The notes under the pieces: generated by a model | Told to the model about the DNA's origin: nothing | Database searches by the model: none | What the model saw: only the letters and a program-made list of their open reading frames with translations | In this document: one piece after another, positions 28,800 to 39,140 of the stretch | Numbering within the stretch: position 1 is the first letter of the stretch | Layout: the number at the start of each line of letters is the position of its first letter | Program-made: the position numbers and the translations under genes | Assembly (NCBI RefSeq): GCF_029632765.1 | Contig: NZ_CP121247.1 | Span: 558,001-622,000, forward strand | From: Arcanobacterium wilhelmae | GTDB lineage: Bacteria; Actinomycetota; Actinomycetes; Actinomycetales; Actinomycetaceae | DNA: 64,000 bases | Direction: 5' to 3'

Positions 28800-29899
28800 G
28801 CTACCCGTCGCGCGCCTATATTTCGAAGAGCGCATTTGAACACAATCTTGAGGTTGCTCGCGAACTTGCGCCCACAATGGCGATCGTGAAGGCGAATGCT
28901 TATGGGCACGGCATTGAGTTCATTTCTCGCTGGGGCTTGGGTGCTGGTGTGGAGTGGTTCGGTGCGGCTCAGCTGGAGGAAGCTCTTCACTTGCGGCACT
29001 TGGTGGGGCCGGTTCCCCGTGTTTTCACGTGGATCTATGCTCCGGGGGCGAACTTGCGTGCGGCTGTGGAGAACGTCCTGGATGTGAGCGTGGGGAGCCA
29101 GTGGGCGTTGCGAGAGCTCGCTACCGCTGCCCGCGAGGTTGGGGCGACCGCCCGTGTGCACGTGGAGGTCGATACCGGAATGGCCCGCGGGGGAGTGAAC
29201 CCCTCTGATCTCGATGCTCTGGCGGCCGAGCTTTGTCGACTCCAGGCGGAAGGCGCCATTGAGGTGGTGAGCTTATGGAGCCACCTCGCCAATGCTGATA
29301 GTGATGATGATTCGCTGACGATTGCTCAAACGGCTCGTTTCGAAGAGGCTCGTGCGGCCTTTGCGCAGGCTGGGGTCGTGCCTGAGATGTTCCATCTCGC
29401 CGCTTCGGGAGGTGCGCTGTGGCATCCGGCCACCCGATACGACATGATCCGCCCGGGAGCGATGCTGTACGGTTTGTCTCCGAATATGCGCCGGGCAAGC
29501 GCCGAGTCCCTTGGCCTGGAACCCGTGATGCGTCTGGAAGCTGATGTTGTTGCTGTTCGCGATGTTCCCGCGGGCACCGGAATTTCATACGGGCACACGG
29601 AAATCGCCGTCGGCGGACATCTCGCCGTGGTCCCGCTGGGCTACGGCGACGGTATCCCGCGATCGGCGTCGCGCAACGCATACGTGAGCCTCGGTGGCGA
29701 ACGAGCCAAGATTATGGGAAACGTGTGTATGGATCAGTTCATCGTGGAGGTCCCGGGAGCTGCTGAGGGTGATGTCGCCGTTCTCTTTGGAGGCGCTCAC
29801 GCCCCGAGTGCGGACGATTGGGGAGAAGCTGCAGGCACTATCGGGTATGAGATAGTCACCAGGATTGGCCCGCGAGTGGCACGGATCCCTGTGGCCTAA
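28796..29899 (+). CDS. alr: Alanine racemase
   Basis: Alr interconverts L- and D-alanine for peptidoglycan. The PLP lysine is Lys32 in VKANAYGHG and the catalytic tyrosine is Tyr283 in LGYGDGIPR. GNVCMDQ and MIRPGAMLYGL are family motifs. The 367-residue protein is full length and is translationally coupled to nnr upstream; the t6A genes follow, a common actinobacterial order. Confidence 0.97.
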   Translation: MSYPSRAYISKSAFEHNLEVARELAPTMAIVKANAYGHGIEFISRWGLGAGVEWFGAAQLEEALHLRHLVGPVPRVFTWIYAPGANLRAAVENVLDVSVGSQWALRELATAAREVGATARVHVEVDTGMARGGVNPSDLDALAAELCRLQAEGAIEVVSLWSHLANADSDDDSLTIAQTARFEEARAAFAQAGVVPEMFHLAASGGALWHPATRYDMIRPGAMLYGLSPNMRRASAESLGLEPVMRLEADVVAVRDVPAGTGISYGHTEIAVGGHLAVVPLGYGDGIPRSASRNAYVSLGGERAKIMGNVCMDQFIVEVPGAAEGDVAVLFGGAHAPSADDWGEAAGTIGYEIVTRIGPRVARIPVA

Positions 29900-29927
29900 C
29901 ATAGAATATATGGGCGAAAGGAGAGAA

Positions 29928-30449
29928 ATGGTTTCTCTACTAGTTCCTCAGGCCGTCGATATTCAGGCGGTTGGTTATGCAATTGGTCAGGCTGCCGAAC
30001 CCGGCGATCTCGTGATGCTCAACGGCCCACTCGGCGCCGGAAAAACAACAATGACGCAAGGCATCGCCCGTGGCCTTGGCATCGAGGGCGCGATCGCGAG
30101 TCCTACGTTCGTGATCGCGCAGATTCATCACGGGCGTATCGATCTGGTGCATGTGGATGCCTACCGTTTGAACTCGATCGAGGAGATCGACGCACTCGAT
30201 CTTGATACGTCTCTCGAGGATTCTCTGACGGTTGTGGAATGGGGTAGCGGCAAGGTTGAGATGCTTGCGGAGGATCGTCTTGAGATCCAGATTGTCCGCC
30301 CCGAAGGCTCGAACGAGGGGGAAGAGGTGGAGGATCTCTATGAGGATGCTCCACGAACTCTCACGTTTGTGACACACGGGCCGCGCTCGCAGGCGCTCGC
30401 GGATTCAGTTCTCGCTGATCCGAAGGTTGCGCATCTGGAGCGCGCATGA
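29928..30449 (+). CDS. tsaE: tRNA t6A biosynthesis ATPase TsaE
   Basis: TsaE is the ATPase that cycles the TsaB-TsaD complex during synthesis of t6A37 in ANN-decoding tRNAs. The Walker A is GPLGAGKTT at residues 33-41; SPTFV, HVDAYRL and VVEWG are family motifs. I chose the ATG at 29928, which follows AAAGGAGAG; an ATG at 29910 would put that site inside the gene. The 173-residue form has a C-terminal extension after VRPEGSNE. Confidence 0.95.
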   Translation: MVSLLVPQAVDIQAVGYAIGQAAEPGDLVMLNGPLGAGKTTMTQGIARGLGIEGAIASPTFVIAQIHHGRIDLVHVDAYRLNSIEEIDALDLDTSLEDSLTVVEWGSGKVEMLAEDRLEIQIVRPEGSNEGEEVEDLYEDAPRTLTFVTHGPRSQALADSVLADPKVAHLERA

Positions 30450-31279
30450 AGATTCTGGCGTACGTGCTTGCGTTACTGGGGTTCCTCCCTGTGGCGCTAC
30501 CGTCGCTTGCTCAGGACGTTCCCCCAGTCCCCGATGTTATTTCCTGGTTTGAGGATGCAGGACTTGCCCAGGCCGAACGCCAGGCGCCGTCTCTTTTCGG
30601 AGTTGCAGCCGACGGCCCCACGGTGATTACTGTGGGAACGCCCGTGCGGGCTTTTCGTTTTTCGGGTGCTGGCTCAACCGCAACTGTCGCGGATACCAAT
30701 AATTGGGTGGCACCGGTTTCCAAGAACGGCGTTGTGGTCGGCTCGCTTGAAGCAAACTTTGATGACCGTAAGCCCAAAGCGATCAAAGTGACAGCCGATG
30801 TTCGCCTGGGGAGCGCGGCCGGAACACGCAATATCCGCCTCGTTTCCGATCCAGAGCTTGAGGCATGGTTTGCGCTCGCAGGGCAGACCATCACTCCAGC
30901 CTCCAAGGCAGGCGCGGAAGTTGTCCTCGGCGAGATCTCGCTCCAGGATTTTCTGATCAACAGGGGCTCTCTCGCTGGCGAAAAACGCCGCTCTTCGAGC
31001 ACAAGTATTGCAGAGACTCCTCAGACGGGACACTCCCTCCTGTCCAAGATTGCGGTTGGTTGGGGAGTCGGGCTCCTTGCAGTTTTCTCGCTAGCGTGGC
31101 TTCGCTGGGACCAAAATAATCGAGAGAGGCTCGAGGATATGCCCCAAGCGGTTCCTGCGCCAGAGCCACTTCATGAAAAACCGTCATTCAAGGATGCGGC
31201 CCCGAAGGTCGCTGTTTATCAACTTCCTCGTACACACGAGAATCTGGAAAAGGATAACAATGACAACTCTGACGATTGA
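30446..31279 (+). CDS. Orphan secreted or membrane-anchored protein inside the t6A operon
   Basis: I do not recognise this 277-residue protein. It has an N-terminal signal (residues 1-22, cleavage likely after LPSLA), an outside domain (about 25-195) of mixed beta character, one membrane segment at 199-219, and a charged cytosolic tail that ends in a Glu/Asn/Asp run. It overlaps tsaE by four bases (ATGA) and tsaB by 20, so all three are translationally coupled. Nothing known about t6A synthesis needs an envelope protein, so its place here is odd. It may concern cell envelope or be a lineage-specific passenger. Confidence 0.8.
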   Translation: MKILAYVLALLGFLPVALPSLAQDVPPVPDVISWFEDAGLAQAERQAPSLFGVAADGPTVITVGTPVRAFRFSGAGSTATVADTNNWVAPVSKNGVVVGSLEANFDDRKPKAIKVTADVRLGSAAGTRNIRLVSDPELEAWFALAGQTITPASKAGAEVVLGEISLQDFLINRGSLAGEKRRSSSTSIAETPQTGHSLLSKIAVGWGVGLLAVFSLAWLRWDQNNRERLEDMPQAVPAPEPLHEKPSFKDAAPKVAVYQLPRTHENLEKDNNDNSDD

Positions 31280-31952
31280 TACATCTGCCGGTATCTCGAT
31301 CGGCGTGGTTGGCGAGAACTTTGAGGTTCTTGCTGCGCGCCACGAAACGGATTCACGCCATCACGCCGAGCATCTCACACCCATGGTGGCCGAGGTTTTG
31401 AAGGAAGCGGGTATTTCGCGCCCGGATCTGATCGTGGCCGGCACCGGTCCGGCAGCATTCACGGGCCTGCGCGCGGGGTTGATGACAGCCCGCGCACTCG
31501 GCCGCGGCTGGGGTGTTCCGGTTGAGGGAGTTTCCTCCCTCGAGGTGCTGGCGCTCGCGGCCGCCGACGCCGGTGCTCAAGAAGTAGTGAGTGTGATCGA
31601 CGCTCGGCGCAAGGAAGTCTATGCGCTTCGTGCCCGCCCGATGGGCGCCGACGACGTCGCGGTGATCACCGAGGCTCGTGTGCTCAAGCCGGCCGCACTC
31701 GCTGAGGAACTCGCGAAGGAACCAGCCGTTCTCGCAGCGCCGTCGGAGGATCTGTACCCGGACGAGCTCGGGGAGCGCACGGTGGTTCACGCTGATCCGG
31801 CGGTGATGGTTCGCCTAGCGGCGTCGCGGAAAGCGCGCGTGGAGGCTGGCGAGGATCTGGATCTGGGCACTGAGCCGCAGTACTTGCGCCGCCCGGATGT
31901 TCACGGCGGCGCACACGCGCAGCCGAAGGCCGAGGGTAATCCGTACCAGTGA
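31260..31952 (+). CDS. tsaB: tRNA t6A biosynthesis scaffold TsaB
   Basis: TsaB is the ASKHA-fold partner of TsaD in t6A synthesis. It starts MTTLTIDTSAGISIGVV and has GTGPAAFTGLRAGLMTARALG, the family signature. The ATG at 31260 follows AAAGGA at 31248-31253 and lies within the end of the preceding gene. It has 230 residues and overlaps rimI by four bases (GTGA). Confidence 0.95.
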   Translation: MTTLTIDTSAGISIGVVGENFEVLAARHETDSRHHAEHLTPMVAEVLKEAGISRPDLIVAGTGPAAFTGLRAGLMTARALGRGWGVPVEGVSSLEVLALAAADAGAQEVVSVIDARRKEVYALRARPMGADDVAVITEARVLKPAALAEELAKEPAVLAAPSEDLYPDELGERTVVHADPAVMVRLAASRKARVEAGEDLDLGTEPQYLRRPDVHGGAHAQPKAEGNPYQ

Positions 31953-32434
31953 GATTCCGTCCGGTTCGGCCTGGGGATGCGGCCCGGCTCGCGCGGTTTG
32001 ATGCGCGCGTGTTCGGGCCGGATGCGTGGCCGCTTGCCGTGTGGCAACAGGCTGTTGAGGCTCCTGGCCAGCTCTACCTGTTGGTGGAGAGCGAGCCGGA
32101 GCCGCCGCAAACTGCGGGTGAGGTGATCGCGCTCGGCGGTGTGGGATTTGGCCCGGAGGCCGAGATCTTGACGATCGCTGTCGCCGAGCAGGCGCGCGAG
32201 CGGGGGATTGGCGGCGAGCTCCTCAGCGAGCTCATCGCTGCCGCCTGGGCGGAGGGCGCCGAGGCGATTTTCCTCGAGGTCCGGGCGAAAGGCGAGGAGG
32301 CGCAACGCCTCTACCAGCGGGCCGGGTTCACTGTGGTGGGCCGGCGTAAAAACTACTATTCCGACGACGACGCACTGATTATGAAACTCGAGCCATCGGC
32401 GTCAGCGGAGAGAAAACAAACGAACGAAAGGTGA
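31949..32434 (+). CDS. rimI: Ribosomal protein S18 alanine N-acetyltransferase-like GNAT
   Basis: RimI acetylates the N-terminus of S18 and is regularly encoded between tsaB and tsaD. The 161-residue GNAT protein has ILTIAVAEQARERGIGGELLSELI, the acetyl-CoA-binding R/QxxGxG/A motif, and RLYQRAGFTVVGRRKNYY near the end. The start is GTG 31949 overlapping the tsaB stop. Family assignment is firm; the S18 substrate rests on context. Confidence 0.88.
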   Translation: MRFRPVRPGDAARLARFDARVFGPDAWPLAVWQQAVEAPGQLYLLVESEPEPPQTAGEVIALGGVGFGPEAEILTIAVAEQARERGIGGELLSELIAAAWAEGAEAIFLEVRAKGEEAQRLYQRAGFTVVGRRKNYYSDDDALIMKLEPSASAERKQTNER

Positions 32435-32478
32435 GCACGGGCGGCGAACCTCACGGAACGGTGGGGGAGCCCGAGCGG

Positions 32479-32491
32479 TACAATAATGGGC
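32479..32491 (+). promoter_or_regulatory. -10 element inside the operon, before tsaD
   Basis: TACAAT (32479-32484) is followed by seven bases and the GTG at 32492. This predicts a leaderless tsaD transcript in addition to operon transcription. Confidence 0.5.
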
Positions 32492-33535
32492 GTGGAAAAA
32501 CTAGTTTTGGGAATTGAATCCTCGTGTGACGAGACCGGCGTTGCGCTGGTTCGCGGCGGGGAACTGTTAGCGGACGTAACGGCGACGTCGATGGATGAGT
32601 TCGCGCGTTTCGGTGGCATCATTCCGGAGATCGCCTCGCGTGCGCACCTGCAGTCCTTCGTGCCAACCCTGAACGCGGCGCTGGAGAAGGCGGGCGTGCA
32701 ACTCGAGGATGTGGATGCAATCGCAGTCACGGCCGGTCCTGGCCTGGTCGGTTCGCTCACGGTTGGAGTGTCGGCGGCGAAGGCACTGGCGCTGTCACTG
32801 AACAAGCCGCTGTACGGCGTGAACCACATTATTGGTCATATCGCGGTGGATCAGCTGGTCCACGGCGCGTTTCCGGAAAGGTTTGTTGGCTTGGCCGTTT
32901 CCGGTGGCCATTCGCACCTCATGCTGGTCAACGACATCGCAACCGACGTCAAGGAACTCGGCGGCACTCTGGACGACGCCGCAGGCGAGGCTTTCGATAA
33001 GGTCGGCCGTTTGCTCGGTACGCCGTACCCGGGCGGCCCGCACGTGGATAAGCTCGCGCAGGCAGGCGATCCGAATGCGATCCGGTTCCCGCGTGGCCTG
33101 TCCAAGGGCAAGGACAAGGTCAACCACCCCTACGATTACTCGTTCTCTGGTTTGAAGACAGCCGTTGCCCGTCACATCGAAGGAACGCTTGCGCGCGGTG
33201 AGGAGCTCCAGCGCGAGAACATTTCGGCTGGTTTCCAGGAAGCGGTCGCGGATGTTCTGACGGCGAAGGCGTTCCAAGCGTGTGAGGATTTCGGCTGCGA
33301 CACCCTCGTGATCGGCGGCGGCTTCTCGGCAAACTCGCGTCTGCGTTCGCTTGCGGAGGAGCGTGCGGAAAAGTACGGCGTGACCGTGCGTATCCCACCG
33401 ATCCGATACTGCACCGATAATGGCGCGATGATTGCGGCTCTTGGCTATTCGCTGGTGATGGCGGGCGTGGAGCCGAGCGATCTGGGGATCACGGTGAACA
33501 CGGGCCTCTCGCGCGATGTGATCGTGGTGCGCTAA
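32492..33535 (+). CDS. tsaD: tRNA N6-threonylcarbamoyladenosine transferase TsaD
   Basis: TsaD transfers the threonylcarbamoyl group to A37. The metal-binding pair is His112 and His116 (HIIGH); the start [16 protein letters not shown] and [11 protein letters not shown] are diagnostic. I favour GTG 32492 because a -10 element lies at the right distance for a leaderless start; ATG 32486 adds two residues. The protein has 347 residues. Confidence 0.96.
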   Translation: MEKLVLGIESSCDETGVALVRGGELLADVTATSMDEFARFGGIIPEIASRAHLQSFVPTLNAALEKAGVQLEDVDAIAVTAGPGLVGSLTVGVSAAKALALSLNKPLYGVNHIIGHIAVDQLVHGAFPERFVGLAVSGGHSHLMLVNDIATDVKELGGTLDDAAGEAFDKVGRLLGTPYPGGPHVDKLAQAGDPNAIRFPRGLSKGKDKVNHPYDYSFSGLKTAVARHIEGTLARGEELQRENISAGFQEAVADVLTAKAFQACEDFGCDTLVIGGGFSANSRLRSLAEERAEKYGVTVRIPPIRYCTDNGAMIAALGYSLVMAGVEPSDLGITVNTGLSRDVIVVR

Positions 33536-33550
33536 CGGAACCTCAGAGGC

Positions 33551-33585
33551 AAAAGCTGGTGGGTATCGAACGCCCACCAGCTTTT
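33551..33585. terminator. Bidirectional terminator between tsaD and the methyltransferase
   Basis: A 13-bp perfect stem (33551-33563 with 33573-33585), flanked by A-rich and T-rich ends (AAAAGC/GCTTTT), lies between converging genes and can act on both strands. Confidence 0.88.
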
Positions 33586-33678
33586 CTCTTGAGCGCCTTT
33601 CACCGCGGATACGCCACGGGCAAAGTTCGTATATTCCCCACGGTTTCCGCAATCGCTTCGGCGCGTCGAAGCTTGCTC

Positions 33679-34869
33679 TCACGCCCGCTCGGCGAGGATC
33701 GCCTGGTGCTTGCCGAGCAGCGGCGTGAGAATCAGTGTTGCGCTACCGGTACGTTTCGGATCGAGCTTGAGTTTCTTCCGGAACGTATCCGGCACGACGT
33801 CGGTGCCTCGCTTCTTGATTTCCACCCGGCCGATCCCGCGCTCGGCAAGCTCGCGCCGGATCGCTTTCGCATCGAACGGCAGCACATCGAGCACGCGGAA
33901 ACGAGCAAGAAGCGGCGAATCAACCTCGCCGCCGCTGAGGTAGGCGATAGCCTGCGAAACGGGCGCCAGCTCGAGGTAAGCGGCGAGTGAAGCCACCGAT
34001 CCCGAGCGAATAATCGCCGGATCGGGCTCGTACAGCCACTCGCCGAGCTCGCGCGGCTGCGCCATCTCGGCCTCGGCCTGCGGGGAATCCACCTGCGGAT
34101 CCCACTGCCACGTGCCGTCCCCCAGAACGAGCGCCTCGCGGCCCGGAGTTTGCGCCGCCTCGCCCAGCCAAATCACGGCCTCGAGAAGCTCGCCACCGTC
34201 GGAAATCCACGTGACTCGCGAATCGGCCGGCAGATCGCGATAGTCGATCCCGGGCGCCACCTTGATGCCGGCACTACGGAAGCCCCGTGCAATCTCGATG
34301 GCCGTCTCCAGCGACGGCGACCACTCGGCCGGGTTCGTGATCCGGCGGCCGCCAGCGCGGCGGGCGGGATCGAGCCACGCAGCGTCGGCGCCGAACGAGC
34401 CAAGATCCAGCGAAAACGCGTCCGTGTGGAAAACCTTCGCCGTCGGGAACTGTGCGAGGTTGAACGAGGCGGCGGCAGCGGCGTCGTCGGAAATCTCGAT
34501 CGCCGTCACGTCCAGGCCGAGCCCGGCGAAAGCGAGCGAATCGCCGCCGATTCCGCACCCGACGTCGAGCACGGAGGTGGCGCCAGCTGAGCGTAGCCGC
34601 GAGGCGTGATGCGCGGACACGCGCAGGCGCGTGGACTGCTCGAGCCCGTCCGCAGTGAAGAGCATGGTGGGTGCGAACGGTCCGAACTTCGCTACCGCCG
34701 CCTCGCGCAGGCGCGCCTGCGTGAGCGCGGCTGCAACGACCTCGGGGGAGTAGCCCTCGGCGCGAAGCTGCGCGGTGAGCGCGAAAACCTGCTGCGGATC
34801 GTAGCTACTGAGCCGGTCGAGGAGCGCCATGCCATCGGGGGTGAGAAGCGAAGAAATCACGTGTCCCAT
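33679..34869 (-). CDS. Class I SAM-dependent methyltransferase with THUMP-like C-terminus
   Basis: The 396-residue protein has a Rossmann methyltransferase core with motif [18 protein letters not shown] (about residue 100), TAIEIS as motif II, and [14 protein letters not shown] where motif IV is expected. The Asp-Pro-Ala-Arg motif suggests RNA or DNA base modification. The C-terminal 90 residues ([20 protein letters not shown]) resemble the THUMP-like domain found in actinobacterial homologues. I chose ATG 34869; the longer frame runs into the groES control region. The substrate is unknown. Confidence 0.85.
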   Translation of the reverse strand: MGHVISSLLTPDGMALLDRLSSYDPQQVFALTAQLRAEGYSPEVVAAALTQARLREAAVAKFGPFAPTMLFTADGLEQSTRLRVSAHHASRLRSAGATSVLDVGCGIGGDSLAFAGLGLDVTAIEISDDAAAAASFNLAQFPTAKVFHTDAFSLDLGSFGADAAWLDPARRAGGRRITNPAEWSPSLETAIEIARGFRSAGIKVAPGIDYRDLPADSRVTWISDGGELLEAVIWLGEAAQTPGREALVLGDGTWQWDPQVDSPQAEAEMAQPRELGEWLYEPDPAIIRSGSVASLAAYLELAPVSQAIAYLSGGEVDSPLLARFRVLDVLPFDAKAIRRELAERGIGRVEIKKRGTDVVPDTFRKKLKLDPKRTGSATLILTPLLGKHQAILAERA

Positions 34870-34906
34870 TGTCTCACGCCATCGCGTGTTCGCGCCCGGC
34901 GATGCG

Positions 34907-34933
34907 CTGGCACTCGCGTTGACCGAGTGCCAA
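34907..34933 (+). promoter_or_regulatory. CIRCE operator (HrcA site) of groES
   Basis: CTGGCACTC (34907-34915), nine bases, then GAGTGCCAA (34925-34933) match the CIRCE repeat TTAGCACTC-N9-GAGTGCTAA with few changes. It covers the -35 region, so HrcA binding would block the polymerase and release it on heat shock. Confidence 0.88.
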
Positions 34934-34947
34934 AATCGGCCTAATCT
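34919..34947 (+). promoter_or_regulatory. groES promoter
   Basis: TTGACC (34919-34924) and TAATCT (34942-34947) are 17 bases apart. The -35 lies in the CIRCE spacer. Transcription would begin near 34954, giving a leader of about 76 bases. Confidence 0.78.
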
Positions 34948-35029
34948 AGATGGTGTTGTTGGAGTGAGGCGACCCCCGCGACGGCGTCGCATTCCGTCCA
35001 AAGTTGTGAGTAATAAAGGAGGAATCCGA

Positions 35030-35326
35030 ATGTCGGTTTCCATTAAGCCGCTTGACGATCGCATCGTCATCCGCCAGGTTTCCGCTGAGCAGACCACCGC
35101 TTCTGGCCTGGTCCTGCCCGATACCGCGAAGGAAAAGCCCCAGGAGGGCGAGGTTCTGGCCGTGGGCCCGGGCCGAGTTGATGACAACGGCAACCGCGTC
35201 GCGATGGACGTCAAGGTTGGCGACAAGGTGATCTACTCCAAGTATGGCGGCACCGAGGTCAAGTATGGCGAGGATGAGTTCATCATCCTCTCCCAGCGCG
35301 ACGTTCTCGCAGTGGTCGAGCGCTGA
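35030..35326 (+). CDS. groES: Co-chaperonin GroES, without an adjacent groEL
   Basis: GroES caps the GroEL folding chamber. The 98-residue protein starts [20 protein letters not shown] and has the mobile loop [21 protein letters not shown] and the [16 protein letters not shown] core. AAAGGAGGAATCC precedes the ATG. No groEL follows: the next features are a long terminator and whiB on the other strand, so GroEL must be encoded elsewhere. Confidence 0.97.
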   Translation: MSVSIKPLDDRIVIRQVSAEQTTASGLVLPDTAKEKPQEGEVLAVGPGRVDDNGNRVAMDVKVGDKVIYSKYGGTEVKYGEDEFIILSQRDVLAVVER

Positions 35327-35434
35327 ATCGCTCGGCGTGCCCTGTGAGGCGCAGATGAGCTGATCCGGCGCAAGGTGACGGCCCGACGTCGGGCGGCGGC
35401 TTGCTGCGTGAGGCCCGCGTTTCGCCTCGGCGAA

Positions 35435-35488
35435 CGAACATAAAGGAGTGGAGGAACACCTCGGTGTTCCTCCACTCCTTTATGTTCG
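35435..35488. terminator. 26-bp perfect hairpin between groES and whiB
   Basis: A perfect 26-bp inverted repeat (35435-35460 with 35463-35488) with a two-base loop lies between the converging genes. A separate 14-base palindrome, GCCCGACGTCGGGC, is at 35381-35394. Confidence 0.85.
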
Positions 35489-35495
35489 ACTGCGT

Positions 35496-35792
35496 TCAGG
35501 CTGTCGGTGCGTGACGACGGCGGGCAACCACACGGTTGCGTTCCTCTTCCGACATGCCGCCCCATACGCCATACGGCTCGTTGTGGGAGAGTGCATACTC
35601 ACGGCACTGTTCGATCACCGGGCAAGCCTGGCAGATGCGCTTCGCGCGCTCGATGCGACGACGACGCGGGCCACCGCGTTCGCCTTCGGGATGGAAGAAG
35701 AATTCCGGATCCATCGAGTTGCAAGCGCCGAGAAGCTGCCAGTCCCAAAAATCCACAAGGGCACCGTCAACATCTTTGATGCGAGCTACCAA
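35496..35792 (-). CDS. whiB: WhiB-family iron-sulfur transcription factor
   Basis: Wbl proteins bind a [4Fe-4S] cluster and act with the primary sigma factor. From the TTG at 35792 (AAAGGA about nine bases before it) the product has 98 residues, with cluster ligands Cys24, Cys54, Cys57 and Cys63, the GVWGG turn and a basic C-terminus. The sequence is closest in style to WhiB2/WhmD, a cell-division regulator; subtype is inference. The frame continues to a TTG at 35885, but a -10-like TAAACT lies inside that extension, so I prefer the shorter form. Confidence 0.85.
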   Translation of the reverse strand: MVARIKDVDGALVDFWDWQLLGACNSMDPEFFFHPEGERGGPRRRRIERAKRICQACPVIEQCREYALSHNEPYGVWGGMSEEERNRVVARRRHAPTA

Positions 35793-35873
35793 AATTTCAC
35801 GTCCTTTATATCCATGTGCATGGGAACCGCGATGGCGACCCCAAATGATCGCCCTGCGCGAAACCTCATCTAG

Positions 35874-37202
<1,329 letters not shown>

Positions 37203-37209
37203 TCGGCAC

Positions 37210-37908
37210 TCACTGAGCGCGAGCTACTGGCCAGCCGCGGGGAGGGGTGGGACGCCCCTTCTCGCGGTTCAGCCGGTCAAAGAAATCCCGCTGATCGTTG
37301 TAGGTTTCCACCTGTAACTTTTCCAGTTCGGCCAGGTCCATTTGAGCAATATCCGGATACTTGCGGCAAATCGCTCCGAGCACTCGCAGTGTGGCGAGAA
37401 CATCTGCCTCCGCGTTGTGGAACGCATCATCCTGAGCCACGCCATAATGCTGTGCGAGGTTTTCCAGGCGCCGCTTGCCCTTGCGGTAGCGATCGCAGCT
37501 CTTATCGACCATGAATGGATCCACAATCGGCCCTACCTCGCGCCCGAGCCGCTCGGCCATCGTTGCGAGGCCGTGGCGCGCGAGCTCCTCTTCCATGAGC
37601 GTGAGATCATACGAAGCGTTGTAGGCCACCACGACGAACCCCTGTTGCATGTGATTGCACAGGATGTCCGCGATCTCGTCCAAAACGTCCCTCACCGGCC
37701 GGCCCTCCTCACGCGCTTTCTCGGTGGAGATGCCGTGCACGCGCTGGGCTTGTTCCGGGATCTCAACGCCCGGATCCGCCAGCCAGTAGTTGCGCGTAGT
37801 GCGCCCGTCCTCCACGAGCACTACCGACGCCGTGACGAGCCGTGAGGTGTGGGGATCCACACCGGTTGTTTCCGTATCGAAGCCGATAATCGGGTTATTC
37901 GTCCACAT
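37210..37908 (-). CDS. DnaQ-like 3'-5' exonuclease
   Basis: The 232-residue protein is a DEDDh exonuclease: Asp11 and Glu13 in FDTETTG, Asp101 in NASYDL, His164 and Asp169 in FHNAEADV. It resembles the stand-alone epsilon-like exonucleases common in actinobacteria rather than the polymerase III subunit of E. coli. GGGAAGG lies before the ATG at 37908. It is antisense between guaB and guaB3. Confidence 0.92.
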   Translation of the reverse strand: MWTNNPIIGFDTETTGVDPHTSRLVTASVVLVEDGRTTRNYWLADPGVEIPEQAQRVHGISTEKAREEGRPVRDVLDEIADILCNHMQQGFVVVAYNASYDLTLMEEELARHGLATMAERLGREVGPIVDPFMVDKSCDRYRKGKRRLENLAQHYGVAQDDAFHNAEADVLATLRVLGAICRKYPDIAQMDLAELEKLQVETYNDQRDFFDRLNREKGRPTPPRGWPVARAQ

Positions 37909-38009
37909 TTTTCTGCCTTCCCACGTGGGTTCTTGCTCTCGTCACGATGCTAAAACCAGCCTACGACACTTTTTCGCGGACACTTTGGAAACGCGGCTAC
38001 CGAAACGGC

Positions 38010-38021
38010 TACGCTTGGTGT
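38010..38021 (+). promoter_or_regulatory. -10 element placed for a leaderless guaB3 mRNA
   Basis: TACGCT (38010-38015) is followed by six bases and the GTG at 38022. No Shine-Dalgarno sequence is seen. Confidence 0.52.
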
Positions 38022-39140
38022 GTGGCAAATGAAATTGAGATTGGGCGCGGCAAACGCGCCACCGCTGGTTATTCTTTCGACGACATCGCCGTGGTCCCCT
38101 CGCGCCGTACACGCGACGCGGCAGACGTGTCCGTGACCTGGCAGCTTGACGCCAACTACCTCGAGGTTCCGATCCTCGGCGCGCCGATGGATTCGGTCAC
38201 CTCCCCGAGCACGGCGATCGAACTCTCGCGCTTGGGCGGCATCGGAGTGCTCGATCTGGAGGGCTTGTGGACCCGCTACGAGGATCCCACGCCCCAGTTT
38301 GAGGAGATCGCCGCCGCGAGCGAGGAGGAAGCGACGGGCGTGCTCCAGCGAGCCTACGCGGAGCCGATCAAGCCCGAGCTGATCACCCAGCGCCTGCGCG
38401 AGTTGCGCGAGGCGGACGCGATTGTTGCTGGCGCGCTTTCGCCGCAGCGCACCTCCCAGTACTGGGACGTTGTCGCCGACGCCGGTGTGGATCTTTTCGT
38501 TATCCGTGGCACCACTGTTTCGGCTGAGCACGTCTCCTCTAACGCGGAGCCGCTCAACCTCAAGCGTTTCATTTACGATCTCGACGTGCCGGTGATCGTG
38601 GGCGGCGTGGCCTCCTACACCGCGGCCCTGCACCTGATGCGCACGGGAGCCGCCGGCGTCCTCGCAGGCTTTGGCGGAGGCGCCACGTCGGCGAACCGCC
38701 GCACCGTCGGCGTCGCCGTCCCGATGGCCACCACCGTCGCGGAAGTCGCGGCAGCGCGGCGCGAATACATGGACGAAACCGGCGGCCGCTACGTCCACGT
38801 GATCGCCGACGGCCAGATCTCCACCTCCGGCGATCTCGTGAAAGCGATCGCGTGTGGAGCCGACGGCGTCATGCTCGGCACTGCGCTCGCGCGCGCCGAG
38901 GAAGCCCCCGGGCGCGGCTACCACTGGGGAGCCGAAGCGCGCCACGCAACCCTGCCACGCGGCGAGCGCGTCGCCGTCGGGAGCGCAGGGAGCCTCGAAA
39001 CCGTGATCAACGGACCAGCTTCGGACGCCTCGGGCCGTACTAACCTGGTAGGGGCCCTCAAACGCGCCATGGCGATGACGGGCTACTCAGACGTGAAGGA
39101 ATTCCAGCGAGTGTCGGTTTCGGTAGGTGCAAACAGGTGA
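38022..39140 (+). CDS. guaB3: GuaB3-family IMP dehydrogenase-related protein
   Basis: GuaB3 proteins are the actinobacterial and cyanobacterial relatives of IMPDH without CBS domains. The 372-residue protein starts MANEIEIGRGKRATAGYSFDDIAVVPSRRT. It has the barrel segments LGAPMDSVTSPSTAIELSRLGGIGVLDLEGLW and IADGQISTSGDLVKAIACGADGVMLG. At the catalytic loop it reads GFGGGATSANRRTVGV, with no cysteine, so it may not be a conventional IMPDH. Its stop overlaps the SulP start. Confidence 0.93.
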   Translation: MANEIEIGRGKRATAGYSFDDIAVVPSRRTRDAADVSVTWQLDANYLEVPILGAPMDSVTSPSTAIELSRLGGIGVLDLEGLWTRYEDPTPQFEEIAAASEEEATGVLQRAYAEPIKPELITQRLRELREADAIVAGALSPQRTSQYWDVVADAGVDLFVIRGTTVSAEHVSSNAEPLNLKRFIYDLDVPVIVGGVASYTAALHLMRTGAAGVLAGFGGGATSANRRTVGVAVPMATTVAEVAAARREYMDETGGRYVHVIADGQISTSGDLVKAIACGADGVMLGTALARAEEAPGRGYHWGAEARHATLPRGERVAVGSAGSLETVINGPASDASGRTNLVGALKRAMAMTGYSDVKEFQRVSVSVGANR

